From contig NZ_PYMC01000014.1 in the NCBI RefSeq assembly GCF_003026475.1, positions 50,043-114,042 of the forward strand: a stretch of DNA of 64,000 nt, in the 5' to 3' direction. A program made the position numbers and the translations under genes. The number at the start of each line of letters is the position of its first letter. Position 1 is the first letter of the stretch. The notes beneath the pieces are model-generated. The model worked only from the letters and a program-made list of their open reading frames with translations, ran no database searches and was not told the origin of the DNA. Shown here piece after piece: positions 59,666 to 64,000 of the stretch. Source of the stretch: Photobacterium lipolyticum. GTDB lineage: Bacteria > Pseudomonadota > Gammaproteobacteria > Enterobacterales > Vibrionaceae.

Positions 59666-61711
59666 TTACATCACACGCATACCAGGCTGGGCGCCTTCGT
59701 GTGGCTCAAGAATCCATAGATCTTTACCACCCGGGCCAGCAGCCAGGATCATGCCTTCAGACATACCAAACTTCATTTTACGAGGTTTAAGGTTTGCCAC
59801 CATGACAGTGTGCTTACCCACTAACTCTTCTGGCGTGTAGGCTGACTTGATGCCGGAGAATACCTGACGCATTTCGCCACCGATATCCAATTGGAACTTC
59901 AGCAGTTTGTTTGCTTTAGGTACTTCTTCACAAGAAACGATTTTCGCAATACGCATATCAACTTTTGCGAAGTCATCGAACTCGATTTCAGCTTCAATAG
60001 GCTCGTCAATAAGAGGACCGGTTGGTTTTTCCGCTGCTTCTTTTACTGCTTTTTCTGCCGCTGCATCCTCTTTAGATGCTTCTAGCATGGCTTCTACATG
60101 CTTAGGATCGATACGGTTGAATAGCGCCTTGAACTTAGTCACTTCGTGATCTGTGAGTGGCTGCACAATGCCTTCCCAAGTTAACGTCTCATTCAGGAAT
60201 GCTTCAGTACGCTCTGCCAGCAGAGGCATAACCGGTTTCAGGTAAGTCATAAGAACGCGGAACAGGTTAATACCGACAGAGCAGATTTCTTGTAGCTCTT
60301 GATCTTTACCTTCTTGTTTCGCAACAACCCATGGGGCTTTCTCATCAACGTACTGGTTTGCTTTATCAGCAAGCGCGGTAATTTCGCGGATTGCGCGGCT
60401 GTACTCACGGGATTCGTACAGTTCAGCAATGCGATCAGCCGCTGCAACAAACTCGGTATACAGTTCTGGCTCGGCGAAGCTTTCAGAAAGCTTACCTTCA
60501 AAACGCTTAGCAATGAAGCCGGCATTACGAGATGCCAGGTTAACAATCTTGTTGACCACATCGCTGTTTACGCGCTGGGTAAAATCGTCAAGGTTAAGAT
60601 CCAGATCATCAATACGGCTATTTAGCTTCGCCGCGTAGTAGTAACGAAGACATTCTGGATCCAGATGTTGAAGGTAAGTACCCGCTTTAATAAAGGTACC
60701 TTTAGACTTCGACATTTTCGCGCCGTTTACGGTGACATAACCATGAACAAAGACATTGTTTGGTTTACGGAAACCGGCACCATCAAGCATTGCCGGCCAG
60801 AACAGGCTGTGGAAGTAAACAATGTCTTTACCGATGAAGTGGTATAGCTCGGTAGAACTGTCTTTATTCCAGAACTCATCAAAGTTCAGGTCATCGCGCT
60901 TGTCGCATAGGTTCTTAAACGAGCCCATGTAGCCGATCGGTGCATCTAGCCATACATAGAAGTATTTGCCGGTTTCACCTGGAATTTCGAAACCGAAGTA
61001 AGGTGCATCACGGGAGATGTCCCACTGTTGCAGACCAGACTCAAACCACTCTTGCATTTTGTTTGAGGTTTCGGTTTGAAGTGCGCCTGATTTAGTCCAT
61101 GCTTTCAGCATCTCTTCGAACTGAGGCAGGTCGAAGAAGAAATGTTCCGAATCTTTCATGATCGGCGTCGCACCAGAAACGGCAGACTTAGGATCGATCA
61201 GATCGGTCGGGCTGTAAGTTTCACCACAGTTGTCACAGTTATCGCCGTATTGGTCTTCAGCTTTACATTTCGGGCAAGTGCCTTTTACAAAACGGTCTGG
61301 CAGAAACATCTCTTTCTCAGGATCGAATAGCTGAGAAATAGTGCGGCTTGTAATAAAGCCATTTTCTTTAAGCTGAGTATATACAAATGATGCCAGCTCA
61401 CGGTTTTCATCTGAGTGTGTGCTGTGGTAGTTATCAAAGCTAATATCAAAGCCAGCAAAGTCCGCTTGGTGCTCTTTGCTCACTTCCGCAATCATCTGCT
61501 CAGGTTCCATACCCATCTGCTGGGCCTTAAGCATGATTGGAGTACCGTGTGCATCGTCAGCACAAATGAAATGAACTTCGTTGCCGCGAAGGCGCTGATA
61601 GCGCACCCAAATATCCGCTTGTACATGCTCAAGCATGTGACCTAAGTGGATAGAACCGTTAGCGTACGGCAGGGCGCAGGTCACCAGAATTTTTCTTGGA
61701 TTTGCAGCCAT
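59666..61711 (-). CDS. metG: MetG, methionyl-tRNA synthetase
   Basis: Class I synthetase, 681 residues. HIGH motif as HLGH (22-25); zinc-binding connective-peptide knuckles [23 protein letters not shown] motif [10 protein letters not shown] (about 333). After the anticodon-binding domain there is an Ala/Glu/Lys linker (about 540-580) and a C-terminal Trbp111-like tRNA-binding, dimerisation domain ([20 protein letters not shown]). Divergent from apbC/mrp, as in E. coli metG-mrp. Confidence 0.98.
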   Translation of the reverse strand: MAANPRKILVTCALPYANGSIHLGHMLEHVQADIWVRYQRLRGNEVHFICADDAHGTPIMLKAQQMGMEPEQMIAEVSKEHQADFAGFDISFDNYHSTHSDENRELASFVYTQLKENGFITSRTISQLFDPEKEMFLPDRFVKGTCPKCKAEDQYGDNCDNCGETYSPTDLIDPKSAVSGATPIMKDSEHFFFDLPQFEEMLKAWTKSGALQTETSNKMQEWFESGLQQWDISRDAPYFGFEIPGETGKYFYVWLDAPIGYMGSFKNLCDKRDDLNFDEFWNKDSSTELYHFIGKDIVYFHSLFWPAMLDGAGFRKPNNVFVHGYVTVNGAKMSKSKGTFIKAGTYLQHLDPECLRYYYAAKLNSRIDDLDLNLDDFTQRVNSDVVNKIVNLASRNAGFIAKRFEGKLSESFAEPELYTEFVAAADRIAELYESREYSRAIREITALADKANQYVDEKAPWVVAKQEGKDQELQEICSVGINLFRVLMTYLKPVMPLLAERTEAFLNETLTWEGIVQPLTDHEVTKFKALFNRIDPKHVEAMLEASKEDAAAEKAVKEAAEKPTGPLIDEPIEAEIEFDDFAKVDMRIAKIVSCEEVPKANKLLKFQLDIGGEMRQVFSGIKSAYTPEELVGKHTVMVANLKPRKMKFGMSEGMILAAGPGGKDLWILEPHEGAQPGMRVM

Positions 61712-61880
61712 AATTACTTATTTCGCTCATGATGGGTAAAAAGATTTTAAGCCCCAAATATTACCTGATGGATGCTCTAATGCCTAGCATCATAAGGTGT
61801 TATTCGACCTTAACAGCAGCGATATTTAAGGTTTGGTGATACGCTATACCCGGAATAATAATAACGGAGCGCTATACATT

Positions 61881-62972
61881 ATGGGTAACGACTCAATGAT
61901 CCGATTTGAAAATGTTGCAGATATCTGTCTGTGGCTGAACCATTTTGAGCACCCCTGGCTGCATCACGCATGGGCTGAAACGCCGAATGTGGTATCGGTT
62001 TCGGCCCAGGGAATGGTCACCATTAGCTTACCTTTTGCCGCCGCAACGGTGGCTGAGCTGCTAGAACACTGGATTATTACCCAGCAACAATTACATCATG
62101 TTGCTGCCAATACGGCTTTCACTGTGCAATGTCATGTCGCTCCGTTATCGAGCGGTGATAAAGCACCGCTGAAAGGGGTAAAGAATATTATCGTTGTGAG
62201 CTCTGCCAAGGGTGGGGTCGGTAAATCAACCACTGCTGTTAATCTGGCGCTCGGTTTGAAACAGCAAGGTGCAAAAGTCGGGCTGCTCGATGCTGATATT
62301 TACGGTCCTTCTGTCCCTATGATGTTGGGAACGGTTGATCAAAAACCGCAATCGCCTGACGGCAAGATGATGATGCCCATTGAATCATGTGGCTTGTTTA
62401 CTAACTCTGTCGGTTATCTGGTTCCTGCTGAGAGTGCGACGATCTGGCGTGGCCCGATGGCTTCAAAAGCACTGACCCAAATTCTGACTGAAACCTGGTG
62501 GCCCGATCTCGACTATTTGGTGATTGATATGCCACCGGGTACAGGAGATATTCAACTGACGCTGGCTCAGCAGATCCCAGTGACAGGAGCGATTGTTATT
62601 ACGACACCGCAAGATTTAGCGTTGGCAGATGCGATTAAAGGCATCAGTATGTTTAATAAAGTAGAGGTGCCCGTCGTTGGGATCGTGGAAAACATGAGTT
62701 ACCACATCTGCAGCAACTGCGGCCATCATGAACCTATTTTCGGAACGGGTGGTGCAGAACGAATGGCAAAGGAATATTCGGTACCCCTATTAGCCCAACT
62801 GCCGTTGCATATCAAAATTCGTGAAGACATTGACCGGGGAAAGCCAACCGTTGCAGCTTCTCCTGATTCAGAGCAAGCCGCTGCCTATATAGATTTGGCC
62901 GGGGCGGTTGCCAGTCGATTATTTTGGCAAGGTGAAGTGGTTGCAGAGCAGATTACTATTCGTACAATGTAA
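61881..62972 (+). CDS. apbC: ApbC/Mrp, iron-sulfur cluster carrier ATPase
   Basis: ParA/MinD-family P-loop protein implicated in Fe-S cluster transfer. 363 residues from the chosen ATG. An N-terminal region of about 95 residues precedes the deviant Walker A SSAKGGVGKSTTAVNLAL; LLDADIYGPSVPMML and DMPPGTGDIQLTLAQ follow. The Cys pair in SYHICSNCGHHEPIFG binds the shared cluster. In-frame starts occur at 61833 (TTG), 61881 and 61896; ribosome-binding sites are weak for all, and 61881 has GGAG eleven bases upstream. Divergent from metG and upstream of udk. Confidence 0.94.
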   Translation: MGNDSMIRFENVADICLWLNHFEHPWLHHAWAETPNVVSVSAQGMVTISLPFAAATVAELLEHWIITQQQLHHVAANTAFTVQCHVAPLSSGDKAPLKGVKNIIVVSSAKGGVGKSTTAVNLALGLKQQGAKVGLLDADIYGPSVPMMLGTVDQKPQSPDGKMMMPIESCGLFTNSVGYLVPAESATIWRGPMASKALTQILTETWWPDLDYLVIDMPPGTGDIQLTLAQQIPVTGAIVITTPQDLALADAIKGISMFNKVEVPVVGIVENMSYHICSNCGHHEPIFGTGGAERMAKEYSVPLLAQLPLHIKIREDIDRGKPTVAASPDSEQAAAYIDLAGAVASRLFWQGEVVAEQITIRTM

Positions 62973-63114
62973 CGTTTTGCGTGAAAATTTGTGAGGGATT
63001 TCTAATCTAATGTGCCAGGTGTCGCATTTTTGCTGGTATCTGACGCTGTGAATCCCTATAATCAGGCGGTTTAATTTTTCACCTTGCCACGTTGTCTTAC
63101 AGGTGCTCTTTGAT

Positions 63115-63759
63115 ATGTCTGAAAACTCACACCAATGCGTAATTATCGGTATCGCAGGCGCTTCTGCGTCCGGTAAAAGTCTGATTGCCAGTACTGTTTA
63201 TAAAGAATTAAAAGAAAAAGTAGGCGATCATCAGATCGGTGTAATCACGGAAGATTGTTACTACAACGATCAAAGCCACCTGAGCATGGATGAGCGGGTT
63301 AAAACGAATTATGATCACCCGAATGCCCTTGATCACAACCTTCTATGTGATCATCTGCAACAGTTGATCGAAGGTAAAGCCGTAGAAGTGCCTCAGTACA
63401 GCTACAGCGAACATACCCGCACGGAAGAGACTACCTCAATGACACCGAAGAAGGTGATCATTCTGGAAGGTATTCTGTTGCTGACCGATCCGCGTTTACG
63501 TGAAATTATGCACGCAAGTATATTCATGGATACGCCATTAGATATTTGTTTGCTACGTCGCCTGCAGCGCGATGTTGCTGAACGTGGCCGTACAATGGAA
63601 TCTGTGCTTGTGCAGTACCAAAAGACCGTACGTCCTATGTTTATGCAGTTTATTGAGCCATCGAAACAATATGCTGACATCATTGTTCCACGAGGCGGTA
63701 AAAACCGTATCGCGATCGACGTGTTGAAGGCGCATATTGCAAGGCTTCTTAAATCATAA
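63115..63759 (+). CDS. udk: Udk, uridine/cytidine kinase
   Basis: Phosphorylates uridine and cytidine in pyrimidine salvage. 214 residues (E. coli 213). Walker A GASASGKS (15-22), the TEDCYYND segment, [14 protein letters not shown] and the [15 protein letters not shown] block are diagnostic; [12 protein letters not shown] forms the lid. The chosen ATG (MSENSHQC) is four codons inside a longer frame and aligns with E. coli. Terminator within 12 bases of the stop. Confidence 0.96.
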   Translation: MSENSHQCVIIGIAGASASGKSLIASTVYKELKEKVGDHQIGVITEDCYYNDQSHLSMDERVKTNYDHPNALDHNLLCDHLQQLIEGKAVEVPQYSYSEHTRTEETTSMTPKKVIILEGILLLTDPRLREIMHASIFMDTPLDICLLRRLQRDVAERGRTMESVLVQYQKTVRPMFMQFIEPSKQYADIIVPRGGKNRIAIDVLKAHIARLLKS

Positions 63760-63770
63760 GATTGATCATT

Positions 63771-63795
63771 AAGGCTGACGTTGTCAGCCTTTTTT
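63771..63795 (+). terminator. Intrinsic terminator of udk
   Basis: AAGGCTGAC-GTT-GTCAGCCTTTTTT. Confidence 0.93.
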
Positions 63796-63849
63796 CTACC
63801 CGCTTTTTAAATAAACATGAGTAAATGCGGATAACATGACTATTTTAAT

Positions 63850-63879
63850 GGGCAGCCTTAACGGCTGCCCTTTTTTTTT
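63850..63879 (+). terminator. Second intrinsic terminator, apparent insertion target of the intron
   Basis: GGGCAGCC, five-base loop, GGCTGCCC and nine Ts. No gene is visible between it and the udk terminator. The intron-like sequence starts at the base after the last T. Confidence 0.9.
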
Positions 63880-64000
63880 GTTTGCCCAGCAAAGCTGGCA
63901 AACCCGTTCACTTGAAAGATAGTGGAGTCACCCCGGCTAAGGGGAAGACAATCCGAATGGCAAGGGCGTCACTGGCTAACGGTGGGGTCTGAAGGAAGCC
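63880..64000 (+). mobile_element. 5' end of a group II intron, probably class C (truncated by window)
   Basis: Begins GTTTGCCCAGCA, near the group II 5' consensus GUGYG and close to the Oceanobacillus iheyensis IIC intron start GUGUGCCCGGCA. Further in, GGCAAGGGCGTCACTGGCTA and GGGGTCTGAAGGAAGCC parallel domain I segments of that intron (GCAAGGGUGUC...UGG, AAUCUGAAGGAAGC) in the same order and spacing. Class C introns characteristically insert just after intrinsic terminator hairpins, exactly the situation here. The reverse transcriptase ORF would lie beyond the window. Confidence 0.82.

Overview
The window looks like a chromosomal stretch of a Vibrionaceae bacterium, most likely Photobacterium. 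The basis is the luxO-luxU quorum-sensing pair with an adjacent qrr small RNA, an Rnf operon, the gene orders trxB-ald-lrp-ftsK-lolA-rarA-serS and cydD-cydC, moderate G+C, and proteins resembling Vibrio/E. coli orthologues throughout. Genus assignment is inference; no marker phylogeny was run. Most of the window is core genome with tight operons and many intrinsic terminators.

Layout. 1-5000: minus-strand rnfA-B-C-D-G (rnfG cut by the window edge), with a tandem 120-bp repeat inside rnfC. 5300-5600: two identical tRNA-Asn genes behind a near-consensus promoter. 6200-8000: a UshA-type 5'-nucleotidase predicted to be a lipoprotein. 8500-14700: uvrB, then a quorum-sensing block (qrr small RNA with a sigma-54 promoter, divergent from luxO-luxU) lying between uvrB and ybhK, then two small minus-strand genes. 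14860-17260: a Moco-riboswitch-like leader and moaA-C-D-E, without moaB. 17700-19700: accessory genes (a protein with a GHHRLGYL motif, an orphan LiuR-like MerR regulator, two very small genes). 20160-25700: oppABCDF. 25800-29840: roxA and norVW. 30080-33350: mnmA-hflD-purB with a PurR-like palindrome upstream. 33650-36260: rluE, icd, cspD. 37240-41900: the N-degron set clpS, clpA, bpt and aat, with infA inside. 41900-46100: a glycine-zipper protein and cydDC. 46200-56600: trxB, ald, lrp, ftsK, lolA, rarA, serS. 56700-63760: an unknown membrane-anchored protein, a dicarboxylate/glutamate-type symporter, metG, apbC/mrp, udk. 63880 to the end: the 5' end of what looks like a group IIC intron, directly after the U-tract of an intrinsic terminator.

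Main systems: ion-translocating redox (Rnf), quorum-sensing phosphorelay output (LuxU to LuxO to Qrr), molybdopterin synthesis, oligopeptide uptake, NO detoxification (NorVW), the bacterial N-degron pathway, cytochrome bd assembly (CydDC) with thioredoxin reductase, and FtsK/LolA cell-envelope and division functions.

The most noteworthy items are the qrr gene and a well-initiated 34-codon leader ORF whose TGA overlaps a possible luxO start (TGATG); the group IIC intron at the right edge; heptamer-based tandem repeats in two intergenic spaces; a 35-codon gene with its own terminator; and a T10 tract between the ribosome-binding site and the TTG start of ftsK. No unambiguously novel multi-gene system was found. 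All family assignments come from reading the sequence against remembered families; no database search was run.
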